Shown here in pieces: positions 44,891 to 55,067 of a stretch of DNA of 64,000 bases. Origin of the DNA: Paenisporosarcina quisquiliarum (GTDB taxonomy: Bacteria; Bacillota; Bacilli; Bacillales_A; Planococcaceae); assembly GCF_027563315.1 (NCBI RefSeq), contig NZ_JAMKBJ010000003.1:62001-126000 (forward strand), in the 5' to 3' direction. Below the pieces are notes generated by a model, which worked only from the letters and a program-made list of their open reading frames with translations, did not search any database and was not told the origin of the DNA. Each line of letters starts with the position of its first letter. The first letter of the stretch is position 1. Made by a program: the position numbers and the translations under genes.

Positions 44891-45661
44891 TTAAAATGGG
44901 AATTTATTTAACCACTGCCCACCATCTAGCGTGATGATTTCACCATTCATATAGGCTGCTTTATCAGATAGCATAAATGATGCAAGATCTGCGATTTCTT
45001 CAGGACGTCCAAGTCGACCAAGTGGAACAGATTTAAGCGTCCGTGCGGCAGCTTCTTCTGATTCCCATAGTTTTTCAGCTCCACCTGTACGTTCAATCGG
45101 TCCCGGTGCAATGCCGTTAACTCGTATTCCATATTTATGGCCCCATTCAACAGCAAGGGTACGGGTTAATGACATAACACCTGCTTTCGCAGCTGCATTG
45201 TGTACTACACCAGCTCCAGCATTCCATGCATACGTAGCCAACATATTAAGAATCGAACCTTTTTGCTCTTTTTCAATCCAATAGTTGGCAACGGCTTGTG
45301 AACAATAAAATGTCCCATTTAAAACGATATCGATGACCGACTTCCATCCGTTTGGTGATAGCTTTTCAGCATGCACAATAAAATTACCAGCTGCATTGTT
45401 AACCAGGCCATCAATTCGCCCAAACGTTTCGTCTGCATACTGAACCATAGCCTGCACATGTTCTGGTTCGCGAACGTCCATCTGAAAAATTCCAACGCGG
45501 CTTAAATCATGAGAAATTGCCTTTTGAGCTGTTTCAAGACGTTCCATATTACGACCCGTAATCACAACATTGGCACCTTCTTCAACAAACCGTTTTGCCA
45601 TATAGAATCCCATTCCACTGGAACCACCTGTAATAATAATCGTTTGATCTTTCAACAACAT
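44891..45661 (-). CDS. fadH: SDR-family 2,4-dienoyl-CoA reductase (FadH/YkuF-like)
   Basis: Short-chain dehydrogenase/reductase of 256 residues. NADP(H) motif TGGSSGMGFYMA, NNAAGNF, and a C-terminal GEIITLDGGQWL. The usual catalytic Tyr-x-x-x-Lys is replaced by HNAAAKAG, which is characteristic of the dienoyl-CoA reductase branch and fits FadH (YkuF) of B. subtilis, 254 residues. It reduces 2,4-dienoyl-CoA during beta-oxidation of unsaturated fatty acids. ATG at 45661 has AAAGGGGTG at good spacing; the longer frame to 45706 lies before it. Confidence 0.87.
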   Translation of the reverse strand: MLLKDQTIIITGGSSGMGFYMAKRFVEEGANVVITGRNMERLETAQKAISHDLSRVGIFQMDVREPEHVQAMVQYADETFGRIDGLVNNAAGNFIVHAEKLSPNGWKSVIDIVLNGTFYCSQAVANYWIEKEQKGSILNMLATYAWNAGAGVVHNAAAKAGVMSLTRTLAVEWGHKYGIRVNGIAPGPIERTGGAEKLWESEEAAARTLKSVPLGRLGRPEEIADLASFMLSDKAAYMNGEIITLDGGQWLNKFPF

Positions 45662-45753
45662 AACCGACACCCCTTTTAATTCTGAATATTCTTTCTTCCA
45701 TTTCATTATGCCATTACTATTGTAAAAAAGTATAGTAGATAATATAAAAAACC

Positions 45754-47859
45754 TTATTCTCCATCATTTGATACGCGGTAAGCCAATTTTAATAGTTCTT
45801 CCTGACTGTTCCATACAGGCTCATTATTTTTTGGCAAACAATGATGGTACTCACCAGATTGATCCTGTTCTCTTGCCTTTGCTGTATCTTCCATTTGAAA
45901 TAAGATCAAGTTCATGATTCGTTTTTTTATAGACTTTTCAAAAATCGGAAAAAGTATTTCCACTCGTTTGATCATGTTTCTTGTCATCATATCCGCCGAT
46001 GATAGATAAACACGATTTTCGCCATTGTGGTGGAACCAGTAAATTCTCGAATGTTCCAAAAACCTTCCCACTATACTGATTACTCGAATGTTCTCGCTGA
46101 TTCCCTTAATCTGTGGCCGTAAACAACAGATGCCACGAACAATCAAATCAATTTTCACACCTGCTATTGAAGCCTCGTACATCTTCATAATCAATTCTTT
46201 ATCTGTCAATGAATTCATTTTTGCTCGGATATAGCCAGTACCAGTCTTTTTTTGGAACTCAATTTCTTGTTCAATCAGCTTAATAAACTCATTCCGAATA
46301 TCATACGGAGCGACAACCAAATGATGGAATTTTGGTTTTTCAGTATAACCACTTAAGAAATTAAAGAAATTAGTTGCATCAATCCCGAATTTCTTTTCTG
46401 TCGTAATAATGCCCATATCTGTATAAATTTTTGCCGTTTGATCATTGTAGTTGCCAGTTCCAAGATGAACAAATCGTTCGATTCTTCCGTTCCTGCTTCG
46501 TACAATTAATGTGATTTTGGAATGCGTCTTTAAATTATGCATGCCATAAATGACGAGACAACCTGCCTGCTCCAGCTCTTTTGCCCAATGTACGTTGTTT
46601 TCTTCATCAAATCTGGCTTTTAATTCAACTAGAACCGTCACTTGTTTTCCATTCTCTGCTGCTTTTTTCAGTGCATGGATCATAGGTGAATTACCACTAA
46701 CTCGATAAAGTGTCTGTTTTATGGCAAGAACATTGGGATCTTCGGCAGCCTCAGAAACAAAGTCTACGATTGGCGCAAAAGATTCGTAAGGATGATGGAA
46801 AAACAGATCCTGCTGTAACGCTTTTTCAAATAAATCCTCATCAGATTCCAAATCGTACGGTGGTTGTGGAATGAAATTCTCAAACTCCAGATGCTCACGC
46901 CCTACTCTTATATCTTTAATGAATGAAAATAAAAACGTCAAATCGATTGGACAATCAATTTCATAGACGTCGTCTTTATGTATTTCAAGCTCATTCAATA
47001 AATAAGATAAAACATTTGGGTTAATTTCTTTTGCCCGAACCTCAAGACGGCTTGCGGCTCCCCATTTCCGTTTCTTTAATTCTTTTTCAATTTCGACTAA
47101 AAGATCCCTGGCACCTTCTTCATGAATGGTTAAATCGGCGTTTCGTGTCATGCGAAATGTGTTAACAGCTTTCACTTTATAACCATAAAACAAGGTATTG
47201 ATCTGATTGATAATTAAATCTTCCAAGTAAATATAAGCATCAATATTGTCTTTTGATGGAACCTTAATCATCCGTGCCAGAACAGATGGCACCTGAACGA
47301 TTGCCACTTTTTGCTGGAGTTCTTCCTCGTTTTCCTGTTCCAACATAACAATGATATTCATGGTTTTACTTAGCAATGTTGGAAAGGGACGATAGGCGTC
47401 TACTGCCACTGGAGTTAGGACAGGGAAAACATGCTCTTCAAAAAAATGTTGTGCGAAAACACTTTGGGTCTTAGATAACTCGGCCATCGATAATACAACC
47501 ACATTTTCTTTCTTAATGTGGTTATTCATTAGTTGCATGTACAATTCAGATTGTCTTTTTACGAGGGCATGTGTTTTCTTGGCTATTTTTTTCAATTGTT
47601 CTTTAGGAGTCAGACCCGCTTTGTTTTCAGGTTTTTGAAAACCTACCCGAACCTGGTCTTGAAGGCCTGCGATACGCACCATAAAAAATTCATCTAAATT
47701 TGAACTGAAAATAGCTAAAAACTTCAGACGTTCTGCTAAAGGATTCCGGTCATCCTCCGCTTCTTCCAAAACCCGTTCATTGAAAGCGAGCCAGCTAAGT
47801 TCGCGATTGTTGTAGTAATCCGGTTGATTAATATCTATTGTCGGGTGTTGTTCAGCCAT
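45754..47859 (-). CDS. ppk: Polyphosphate kinase
   Basis: Makes inorganic polyphosphate from ATP reversibly, 701 residues. Typical PPK1 start YYNNRELSWLAFNERVLEEA, followed by the phosphorylated and phosphate-binding histidine motifs in the two PLD-like domains (NLKTHSKITLIVR; FLEHSRIYWFHHNGE). The ATG at 47859 overlaps the ppx stop codon by eight bases (47852-47859); a TTG at 47880 is a less likely start. The ppx-ppk pair gives both synthesis and breakdown of polyphosphate from one transcript. Confidence 0.95.
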   Translation of the reverse strand: MAEQHPTIDINQPDYYNNRELSWLAFNERVLEEAEDDRNPLAERLKFLAIFSSNLDEFFMVRIAGLQDQVRVGFQKPENKAGLTPKEQLKKIAKKTHALVKRQSELYMQLMNNHIKKENVVVLSMAELSKTQSVFAQHFFEEHVFPVLTPVAVDAYRPFPTLLSKTMNIIVMLEQENEEELQQKVAIVQVPSVLARMIKVPSKDNIDAYIYLEDLIINQINTLFYGYKVKAVNTFRMTRNADLTIHEEGARDLLVEIEKELKKRKWGAASRLEVRAKEINPNVLSYLLNELEIHKDDVYEIDCPIDLTFLFSFIKDIRVGREHLEFENFIPQPPYDLESDEDLFEKALQQDLFFHHPYESFAPIVDFVSEAAEDPNVLAIKQTLYRVSGNSPMIHALKKAAENGKQVTVLVELKARFDEENNVHWAKELEQAGCLVIYGMHNLKTHSKITLIVRSRNGRIERFVHLGTGNYNDQTAKIYTDMGIITTEKKFGIDATNFFNFLSGYTEKPKFHHLVVAPYDIRNEFIKLIEQEIEFQKKTGTGYIRAKMNSLTDKELIMKMYEASIAGVKIDLIVRGICCLRPQIKGISENIRVISIVGRFLEHSRIYWFHHNGENRVYLSSADMMTRNMIKRVEILFPIFEKSIKKRIMNLILFQMEDTAKAREQDQSGEYHHCLPKNNEPVWNSQEELLKLAYRVSNDGE

Positions 47860-49402
47860 TAGCTTGTCCATCCTTTTCAATAAATTCTAGAGTTACTTCA
47901 CATTTACATAAACGTTCAAGATGTTTCTTTTGTTTTCCTGCTTGATATTCTTCCGCCATTGCATTTCCTTTAACAAAGATGTTCATTTTCAACCCTTCAC
48001 CATATGACTCCATCTCTACTTTATTTACAATCGATCGTTTGGAACCATTCAAGCCATATGCAAATTTTAAAATAGCACCAAGTTCCCTTAAATGTTTCAA
48101 ATCATCTTTTGAAAGCCATTTTTCAAAAGGTGCTGCATAACGTTTTAACGTATCTTTATTTTTGTAGGAGGCTACGAGAGCCAATTTAATTCGTTCCATA
48201 TGTTCTAAGCCATCAATCGAACGATTGGATAGAATATAAAATGTATGCTGGCTTGCTGAGTCTGCGTCAATGTATTCCCCTAAATAAAATAAAGTCGCTG
48301 CTCTTCTAAGCAATATTAAACTGTCCTCTGATAATTGAATTTTGTGGTGACTTACACAAGCCTCATAAACTTGCTCCGCTAAAAATTGTAAGTGCTCTGC
48401 CTCATGCTCGTTCATTTCAAATTCTGCAGCTAGTGCCTTGCTACTTTGTGTAAAGACATCATGCTTATTGAGAGCATTTGGATGTATTTGGAGGACACGG
48501 TTCAACATGATTCCTTCCCGCAACCCTTTACGACTGAAAATGAATTCCTGAGATTGCACAACTTTCATTAATGCCCGGAACACTTCCAGTGCAGGTAAAA
48601 TAATATCTGCCCTGTCACTCGATAAGCCATCAATTTTTGTTAATTCATTAATAGATAAGTCACCCAAAGTGTCACTTAGCGTGTATAAATCAATTACGTT
48701 CATATTATATTGATGTACATTGGAAATCGGATATTCCTTCCGTTGTTGGTCGATTTGCGCAATATTTCGTGCACTCCCTCCGATTCCGATTACGGGTAAG
48801 CTCACGCCATTAAGCCAAGGAAGTGATCGGAATTGTGCTTCGGCAAACAAAGATAACTGGTCTCTCTCGACGCTGGACATTTTCTCGCCTTTCATGAATT
48901 GTTGCTGCAACGAAACCACACCGAAAGGAAAACTATGTGTTTTTTGTAGTTTTTTATTAACAAAATACGTTATCTCCGTGCTCCCACCACCGATATCGAT
49001 TGTTACAGCTGACTCAGTCGATACAGAATGAGCAACAGCTAAAAAACCAAAATAAGCTTCTTCTTCTTCACTTAAAATATCTAGTTCAAACCCGGTTTCT
49101 TTCTTCATACGTTCTACAATTTGTTGTTGATTGGTTGCCTGTCGAATTGCCGCAGTAGCTGTAGCAAGAACGTCATCGACATCATAGTCTTTAAGCATTT
49201 GTTGAAAGGATTGCAATATTTCCTGAAGAAGTTCAATGCCCTCTTCAGACATGGATCCGTCATTTTGAATAAATGTGCGTAATCGAGCTACTGTTTTTAT
49301 ATTTTCAAATTCCCGTAGTCCTCTAATATGATCATAGGAATATATGACTAATCGAATGGTATTTGACCCAATATCCAAAATCGCGGTTTTCTTTGTTTTC
49401 AT
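47852..49402 (-). CDS. ppx: Exopolyphosphatase (Ppx/GppA family)
   Basis: ASKHA-fold phosphatase of 516 residues that removes terminal phosphate from polyphosphate or pppGpp. Motifs: AILDIGSNTIRLVIY, ATAAIRQATN, TIDIGGGSTEITYF and the middle IGIGGSARNIA; a C-terminal HD-like region follows. ATG at 49402 has AAAAGGTGA at good spacing; an in-frame ATG at 49438 lies before it. First gene of ppx-ppk. Confidence 0.93.
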   Translation of the reverse strand: MKTKKTAILDIGSNTIRLVIYSYDHIRGLREFENIKTVARLRTFIQNDGSMSEEGIELLQEILQSFQQMLKDYDVDDVLATATAAIRQATNQQQIVERMKKETGFELDILSEEEEAYFGFLAVAHSVSTESAVTIDIGGGSTEITYFVNKKLQKTHSFPFGVVSLQQQFMKGEKMSSVERDQLSLFAEAQFRSLPWLNGVSLPVIGIGGSARNIAQIDQQRKEYPISNVHQYNMNVIDLYTLSDTLGDLSINELTKIDGLSSDRADIILPALEVFRALMKVVQSQEFIFSRKGLREGIMLNRVLQIHPNALNKHDVFTQSSKALAAEFEMNEHEAEHLQFLAEQVYEACVSHHKIQLSEDSLILLRRAATLFYLGEYIDADSASQHTFYILSNRSIDGLEHMERIKLALVASYKNKDTLKRYAAPFEKWLSKDDLKHLRELGAILKFAYGLNGSKRSIVNKVEMESYGEGLKMNIFVKGNAMAEEYQAGKQKKHLERLCKCEVTLEFIEKDGQANG

Positions 49403-49548
49403 ATTTTTATCACCTTTTCCATATTTTTTTGTTTTCAACTATACAGATTGGTAAGGAATTGGTATGATAGTAGTTAATTGAATGCTCTGAATTTTTCTTG
49501 ATTCTGGCTATTATTCTCAATTTTTCAAGATGCGAAGGGTGGGGTTTC

Positions 49549-50016
49549 ATGAAACAAGATAGGACAGATGAACAACTGGCTTCTGCTATTTATTCAGTTA
49601 ATCGTCATGCGAAAACAGCTACTGATAATAAATACCTGTATGAATTAAAAAGATTGACCATTGAAAAGATGATTGAAACCGGTCGTGCTAAAAAATTGGG
49701 ATTGCATTTTGTGAAAAACCCTCGTTTTAGTCAACAACAATCTTCTGTCTTAGTTCAGTGTGCTGATTACTACTTTCATTTATTACCCAAAAAAGAAGAT
49801 TTTCAAAGCCTTCCACATTTGGGACATTTAGATGAAAATTACCGTAATCCACAAAGACGAATGAGTTTGAATCTAGCCAAACAACTTTTAAGTGAGTACA
49901 CAGGCTTGCATCAAACGATTATAAGTAAAAAACCCACACATGCATCCACCCCACAGTCTAGAAAACAACCAGTAAAGAAACGCACTTATACTTTTGGGAG
50001 CTCATATTTAGATTAA
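49549..50016 (+). CDS. ykyB: YkyB family protein
   Basis: Hypothetical protein of 155 residues. It matches B. subtilis YkyB (154 residues) in AIYSVNRHAKTA, KKLGLHFVKNPRFSQQQSSV, YYFHLLPKKEDF and MSLNLAKQLLSEY. There is no signal peptide or membrane segment; function unknown. The start at 49549 follows GAAGGGTGGGG; an in-frame ATG at 49498 is in the promoter region. Divergent from ppx. Confidence 0.9.
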   Translation: MKQDRTDEQLASAIYSVNRHAKTATDNKYLYELKRLTIEKMIETGRAKKLGLHFVKNPRFSQQQSSVLVQCADYYFHLLPKKEDFQSLPHLGHLDENYRNPQRRMSLNLAKQLLSEYTGLHQTIISKKPTHASTPQSRKQPVKKRTYTFGSSYLD

Positions 50017-50071
50017 ATTTATTTAAGAAAAGCTAGAGCGTGTCGATGACGTAATACTTGCTTATTTTGTC

Positions 50072-50109
50072 AAAAAGCCGGAACCACTCACATGGTTACC
50101 GGCTTTTTT
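50072..50109. terminator. Bidirectional terminator between ykyB and UMF1 transporter
   Basis: AAAAAGCCGG-ACCA / TGGT-ACCGGCTTTTT, between convergent genes. Confidence 0.9.
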
Positions 50110-50124
50110 GATTTTCTAGAGTGT

Positions 50125-51444
50125 TTAATTTACTTGGATGGATGAATCATGCTTTACTTTCAAATGAATAATCAATCCAATAACGGTCATGACAATTAAA
50201 GTAGACAAGGCAATTCGACTTGCTAGAGTTCCGTAATCCTGTAACTGATACGTAATCGTCCCGTACAGTGCAGGACCAATAATGGAAGACACTTTTCCGG
50301 AGAATGCGAACAATCCAAAGAATTGCCCTCTCTTGTCTTCAGGTGTCAATTCAATAATTAAGGTACGTGAAGTCACCCACATAGAACCGAGTGAAACCCC
50401 AAACATACTGCCAGCAATCCAAAACATCCATTGTTCAACAGCAAATACGGCTACAATCAGTGAAACAATCATAAGAACGGCTACAATCGTTACCGCATGT
50501 TTTGCACCGATTCTTTTGGTTATATACCCAAAGACAAAAGATCCGATGACAGTTGAAATTGTGGACACAAGATAAAGAATGATGAATTGTCCAGAAGAAA
50601 AACCGACGATGACAGTTGCATAAATGGCCATCATGGCAATTGTTGTTGCAATGGCATCATTAATGAAGAAATATGCAATCATAAATGTGAAAACTGATTT
50701 ATGGGATTTCATATCTCTAAACGTATTGATAATTTCCTTGTATCCATCAAAGAAAGAACCTTTGATTCTCTGATTCTTAGGAATTGGTACATCTTTATTG
50801 ATAAAAAATAATGGCAGACTAAATAGTAAATATAAAATAGCAGTAGGAATGAATGCTCTGTGAAACTCGCCGTCACTTACGAGCAGATAAACGAGTAAAC
50901 CGACAATTGTACCAATGTAGCCGACAGCAACCCCAAATCCAGAAATCAATGGCATTTCTTGTTTTGTTCCCAAATCACTCATCATCGAATCATAAAACAC
51001 AAGACTGGAATTAAAAAAGAATTTGGCAATAACAAAACTTATGACTACCAAGGCATAGGACATGGGGACTCCCCATATTAAAGAATTCGATTCCAATCCA
51101 CCAAATACACCCATCATGAATGTTGCGAGAATGGAAATGGACGCGAACCACACAATAAAACGTTTCTTATATCCTGTCCGGTCAATCCATACGCCAAATA
51201 ATGGCGCAAACATTACTAAGAAAAAACTGGCGACTGCATTTGCGTACGAAACGAACGTACTGGCCACTTGCTGCCTGGCTACACTTGTGCCAATTACTTC
51301 ATCTGTGTAAAACGGGAAAAATACCGTATTAATATTTGATGAGAAAATGGTATTGGCAAAATCGTAAAAAGCCCAGGATAAGATCGGTAATGATAAATAA
51401 AGAGCTATCGGACTCCTTGGAGTCGTCGTCTGTTGTTGATTCAC
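50125..51444 (-). CDS. UMF1-type MFS transporter (YxiO/Atg22-like)
   Basis: Membrane protein of 439 residues with about twelve predicted helices. LSWAFYDFANTIFSSNINTVFFPFY near the N-terminus is the hallmark of the UMF1/Atg22 branch of the major facilitator superfamily (segment given as LSWAFYDFANTIFSS plus following residues). A motif-A-like GVWIDRTGYKKR follows helix 2. Members export amino acids or unknown metabolites. It begins with GTG after GGGGTG. A second, different transporter (YkuC) occupies this place in B. subtilis. Confidence 0.85.
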   Translation of the reverse strand: MNQQQTTTPRSPIALYLSLPILSWAFYDFANTIFSSNINTVFFPFYTDEVIGTSVARQQVASTFVSYANAVASFFLVMFAPLFGVWIDRTGYKKRFIVWFASISILATFMMGVFGGLESNSLIWGVPMSYALVVISFVIAKFFFNSSLVFYDSMMSDLGTKQEMPLISGFGVAVGYIGTIVGLLVYLLVSDGEFHRAFIPTAILYLLFSLPLFFINKDVPIPKNQRIKGSFFDGYKEIINTFRDMKSHKSVFTFMIAYFFINDAIATTIAMMAIYATVIVGFSSGQFIILYLVSTISTVIGSFVFGYITKRIGAKHAVTIVAVLMIVSLIVAVFAVEQWMFWIAGSMFGVSLGSMWVTSRTLIIELTPEDKRGQFFGLFAFSGKVSSIIGPALYGTITYQLQDYGTLASRIALSTLIVMTVIGLIIHLKVKHDSSIQVN

Positions 51445-51469
51445 TCACAGCACCCCGCTATATTCTATT

Positions 51470-52342
51470 CTATTTTTGATAAGCCTTGATTAAACTCTGG
51501 GTTCCCTCATTTTCAAATCCTTGATTGGCCAATGATTGATACATTTCATACGCCATTTCAAGACCAGGCAATGTCAGATTCATTTTTTTGGATTCATCCA
51601 ATGCAATTCCCATATCTTTAATAAAGTGTTTCATGTAAAACCCTGCTTCAAAATCGTCTTTTAACATTCGTGGTGCAAGGTTAGTCAAGGACCATGAACC
51701 TGCTGCCCCCTTTGTGATAGATTTCAAAACCAATTCCGGATCCAGCTTTGCTTCCTTCGCATAAGTAATTGCTTCACAAGCTGCTATCATCGTAGAGGCA
51801 ATGGCAATCTGGTTGGCCATTTTAGTATGCTGACCTGCACCTGCATCCCCTTGATAGATGATATGCTCGCCAAACAGTTCAAATATCGGATATAGCTTAT
51901 CGAAAACTTCTTTGTCGCCGCCGACCATAATTGATAATTTCCCTGATTTTGCACCTACGTCACCACCAGATACCGGAGCATCCAGTGAACTCATATTTAG
52001 TGTCTGGGATTTTTTATAAAGATCAATGGCTAGGGTCGGTGTTGAAGTCGTCAGATCCACCACAATTAATCCTTCTTTTCCATTTTCAAATATGCCGTTT
52101 GCGCCATTATAAACTTCCGCTACGTCGGACGGATATCCGACCATTGTGAAAATAATATCTACTTGAGATGCTACTTCCCCAGGTGTCTCGGCCCATTTTG
52201 CACCAAGTTCAAGTAAGTCTTCCGCTTTTTCTTTTGTGCGTGTATAAATGGAAACTTCGTGTCCACCTGTCAATAAATGTTTGACGATGCTTTTCCCCAT
52301 TACTCCTGTTCCTACAAAACCGATATGTGCTTTTTCACTCAT
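51470..52342 (-). CDS. ykwC: 3-hydroxyisobutyrate dehydrogenase-like oxidoreductase (YkwC-like)
   Basis: NAD(P)-dependent beta-hydroxyacid dehydrogenase of 290 residues. N-terminal GFVGTGVMGKS (dinucleotide site), SLDAPVSGGDVGAK (substrate site) and GAGQHTKMANQ with the catalytic Lys. The real substrate of YkwC-type proteins is not established; relatives act on 3-hydroxyisobutyrate, tartronate semialdehyde or succinic semialdehyde. It has a GGAGG ribosome site and is apparently monocistronic. Confidence 0.9.
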   Translation of the reverse strand: MSEKAHIGFVGTGVMGKSIVKHLLTGGHEVSIYTRTKEKAEDLLELGAKWAETPGEVASQVDIIFTMVGYPSDVAEVYNGANGIFENGKEGLIVVDLTTSTPTLAIDLYKKSQTLNMSSLDAPVSGGDVGAKSGKLSIMVGGDKEVFDKLYPIFELFGEHIIYQGDAGAGQHTKMANQIAIASTMIAACEAITYAKEAKLDPELVLKSITKGAAGSWSLTNLAPRMLKDDFEAGFYMKHFIKDMGIALDESKKMNLTLPGLEMAYEMYQSLANQGFENEGTQSLIKAYQK

Positions 52343-52671
52343 TATGTAACCTCCAAGTTGGAAAATTTCTGTAATTGATTATTAGTTTAACAAAGTTCCT
52401 GCATTTAAGCATCGAAACATTCGGAAAATAGTGAACTATTTTTTGATTTTGCTTTGTTACCCCTTATAACCTCAATGGGAGTTTGATATTCCGTAAACAG
52501 TTATGCTTTCCGCTGACTTGCGCACAAATAACTGCTTAAAAATTCTTTAAGGAGGACGATATGTGTGGACAAAAAAAGTAGGACACATTCCTTTCGGAAA
52601 TGTGTCCTATAAAAAGGGGGAAATGAGAATGTTGCTGTGTTCAAATATACTTTCCCCCATATTCAAATAAA
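52343..52671. other. Intergenic region with hairpin and micro-ORF
   Basis: This 329-base gap holds the minus-strand terminator described next and, on the plus strand, AAGGAGGA followed five bases later by the micro-ORF ATG-TGT-GGA-CAA-AAA-AAG-TAG (52561-52581). No other feature is evident. Confidence 0.5.
52571..52608 (-). terminator. Terminator of the second MoxR operon
   Basis: AGGACACATTTCC-GAAA-GGAATGTGTCCT on the minus strand followed by TACTTTTTTT. It lies 64 bases past the last gene of the DUF4129-DUF58-MoxR operon. Confidence 0.85.
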
Positions 52672-53916
52672 TTAAACCTCATTAATCAAATATTTTTTTG
52701 AAAGTTTTTTCAGCTCATCAATAAACCACTTACCATCTTGTTCATTCATTAACCCTTCGCTATATCGGACAACATCGTAAACGTCATAAAAGTGTTCTGA
52801 GACGTTCCATCCTTCTCGTAAAAACCATTCTCGTATCGTTTCGTTTTGATGCCTTGTAAAACCTTTAGAGCTTGCATCCTTTTCAAAATCTCGGTACGCT
52901 TCTCTCACTATGTTGGTCTCCATCGAATAGTTCCATGCCAAATCTTTCTGTTCGTTCACATGATTTGACTTGCTTACATTTTTTTCGTATTCCACCTGAT
53001 TATCGTCAAATTCTACAATTTGAGCTTTATTTTTGGCAAATCTCCATACAAATAAAATTACTATAATTATTAAAATACTGCTTAGAATCGCCACCCAAGG
53101 AATATCCAAACCGAATTCAGTTCCCTTAAAATTGTCTACTTCATTTTGTTGCAATTGTCCTTTTGGCTTGTCCGCTGATTCTCTTGCGACCGGTGGACTT
53201 ATAAATTTACTGAAGATTGCACGTAACCCATCCATTATGATCCCAACTGGATATAAGATTAATACAAACAAATCATCTAATAATAAAACGATGGATTCTC
53301 GTGCTTTCCCCGCAAGACCAGCAATCACCGCAAAAGCAAATGCTGCAATGCTTATAATTCCCAAATAAAATAAAACAAGTTTATAAAACGGCACTCGATT
53401 CTCTTCTTTTGAGCGCTTCCATTGAACAATCATTCGATCCAGCATAAATAAAAGTATACCGACAATAGCCAATTGTATGGTCTCTCTTATCGCATCAGGT
53501 CTTCTTAATATGGTCGCTAAAAAATAGGATAAAGAGAAAAGCACAAGAAGCAGAGTCATAAAATACCCATCATGTGTGGCATCCTCTTGAATTTTAGAAT
53601 ATCGTTCCTGTATTCTCCACAATGAAAATGCTAGTATAGCAGCAAAAAACCAAAATGGAGCCCCGAATACGAATGCCAACAGACCGAAGATTACTGAAAC
53701 TAGTAAAGAAATGGCTATTTGGTAGCCCGTCTTATAGAAAAATAAATTGATTACGATCGCTATTAACAATAAAATACCGATCCATAAGAATGGAAAGGAA
53801 ATTGTCGTATCTCCTCTAATAAATATGAAAAGAAATGATATTAACCATACATCTTGAAGGAACTTTCCAAATGATTCGAATTGTACTAATGGCTTTGAAG
53901 AGACTGCTGATGCCAT
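52672..53916 (-). CDS. DUF4129-like membrane protein
   Basis: Integral membrane protein of 414 residues with about eight predicted helices in two blocks. The C-terminal cytosolic or outer domain (about 320-414) with REAYRDFEKDASSKGF and HQNETIREWFLREG resembles the DUF4129 domain found after transglutaminases in MoxR loci. The transglutaminase itself is missing here, unlike the B. subtilis yeaC-yeaD-yebA locus. It overlaps the DUF58 gene by 31 bases; GGAGGTGAAG precedes the ATG. Function unknown. Confidence 0.78.
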   Translation of the reverse strand: MASAVSSKPLVQFESFGKFLQDVWLISFLFIFIRGDTTISFPFLWIGILLLIAIVINLFFYKTGYQIAISLLVSVIFGLLAFVFGAPFWFFAAILAFSLWRIQERYSKIQEDATHDGYFMTLLLVLFSLSYFLATILRRPDAIRETIQLAIVGILLFMLDRMIVQWKRSKEENRVPFYKLVLFYLGIISIAAFAFAVIAGLAGKARESIVLLLDDLFVLILYPVGIIMDGLRAIFSKFISPPVARESADKPKGQLQQNEVDNFKGTEFGLDIPWVAILSSILIIIVILFVWRFAKNKAQIVEFDDNQVEYEKNVSKSNHVNEQKDLAWNYSMETNIVREAYRDFEKDASSKGFTRHQNETIREWFLREGWNVSEHFYDVYDVVRYSEGLMNEQDGKWFIDELKKLSKKYLINEV

Positions 53917-55067
53917 TTCACTTCACCTCCAAGACTCGATAGTCGAACATCCACTTGAGTTTGTTTGGCCCATTTCTTCACATATTTACCCAGCTCTTGC
54001 GAATCATGTGTAAATATAATGACTGTCATTGGAAGGTTTCCATGCATATCCAGATGCATCAACATACGGTTAAATGGAATCGTCAGTTCATTATTAGACA
54101 GGACTGATAATAATTCCATCGCATATTGACGGTGCTTTTGACCATCTCCAACAGGAAGATAAACATATGGGGTCGTTCCAAACGATCTGACATTGACCGT
54201 CAATGAAAATGGAATTCCTTCTCTATAGAAATAATCCACAAAGGAGGCAATTTCCTCAATTCTTTCTTCAAGATCAGAAATAATGGAATAGTGATTGACG
54301 ACATTTAACACTAACAATACAGATTCATTTGCAACTTGAGTGAAAACTTTCGTTTGAAGTTGCTGCATTCTTGCACTGGCTTTCCAGTGAATATGATGAA
54401 ATTGATCACCTGCCTGGTAATTTCTCGTCCCTATTGGTGAAAACAAGTCTTGATACAACGAATATTTATACTCATAATCCCCCGGTTTAAGTGGGGAAGG
54501 TTTTCTTTTGTCTTTTAATGAATGAATAGTTGGATAAACCATTTGTTCCATTCGTAAAAGCGGTTTATGTAGTAAAAAGACAGAGCCCTCACCGAAAACA
54601 TGCGGAATCGTTAATTCCAAACTTGTTAGCTTTGATAATCCTCTCTTCTGCCCTTCAATTGGAACTTTCACTGTCACTATTTCTTTATAACCAATCGTCA
54701 GAGGAACGACAATTTCGATTAGTTTACTATGACTTGTATCCTTATCATTTAGTGGCTTAACTGCATCATGAAAATGTAACCTGAGTTGGCCGTTCCAAAT
54801 GGGAAGCCCCTTATTTTCAAATGTCAGTTCCCATTCAGACCTTTCTCCTTTGAACATACGACGTCTATTTTTATCATTTACTAACGTCAATTTTTTTCCT
54901 ACATTTTTCAAATAATAAATTTGCATGAACGTTACTACACCAAAGAAACCAAAAACGCCAGCTGCTACATATTGCGCAACAATGACTGACATCGTAAAGC
55001 ATAGAGCAATAATTGTCAGAACCCAATTGGTCTTCATTGCACCGAAATATTCCCGTTGCCAGGTCAT
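53886..55067 (-). CDS. DUF58 membrane protein
   Basis: Protein of 393 residues with two predicted N-terminal membrane helices (about 12-50), then the DUF58 signature FSPIGTRNYQAGDQFHHIHW and a degenerate VWA fold. It resembles B. subtilis YeaD in length and layout. It overlaps moxR by four bases (ATGA). Confidence 0.88.
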   Translation of the reverse strand: MTWQREYFGAMKTNWVLTIIALCFTMSVIVAQYVAAGVFGFFGVVTFMQIYYLKNVGKKLTLVNDKNRRRMFKGERSEWELTFENKGLPIWNGQLRLHFHDAVKPLNDKDTSHSKLIEIVVPLTIGYKEIVTVKVPIEGQKRGLSKLTSLELTIPHVFGEGSVFLLHKPLLRMEQMVYPTIHSLKDKRKPSPLKPGDYEYKYSLYQDLFSPIGTRNYQAGDQFHHIHWKASARMQQLQTKVFTQVANESVLLVLNVVNHYSIISDLEERIEEIASFVDYFYREGIPFSLTVNVRSFGTTPYVYLPVGDGQKHRQYAMELLSVLSNNELTIPFNRMLMHLDMHGNLPMTVIIFTHDSQELGKYVKKWAKQTQVDVRLSSLGGEVKWHQQSLQSH

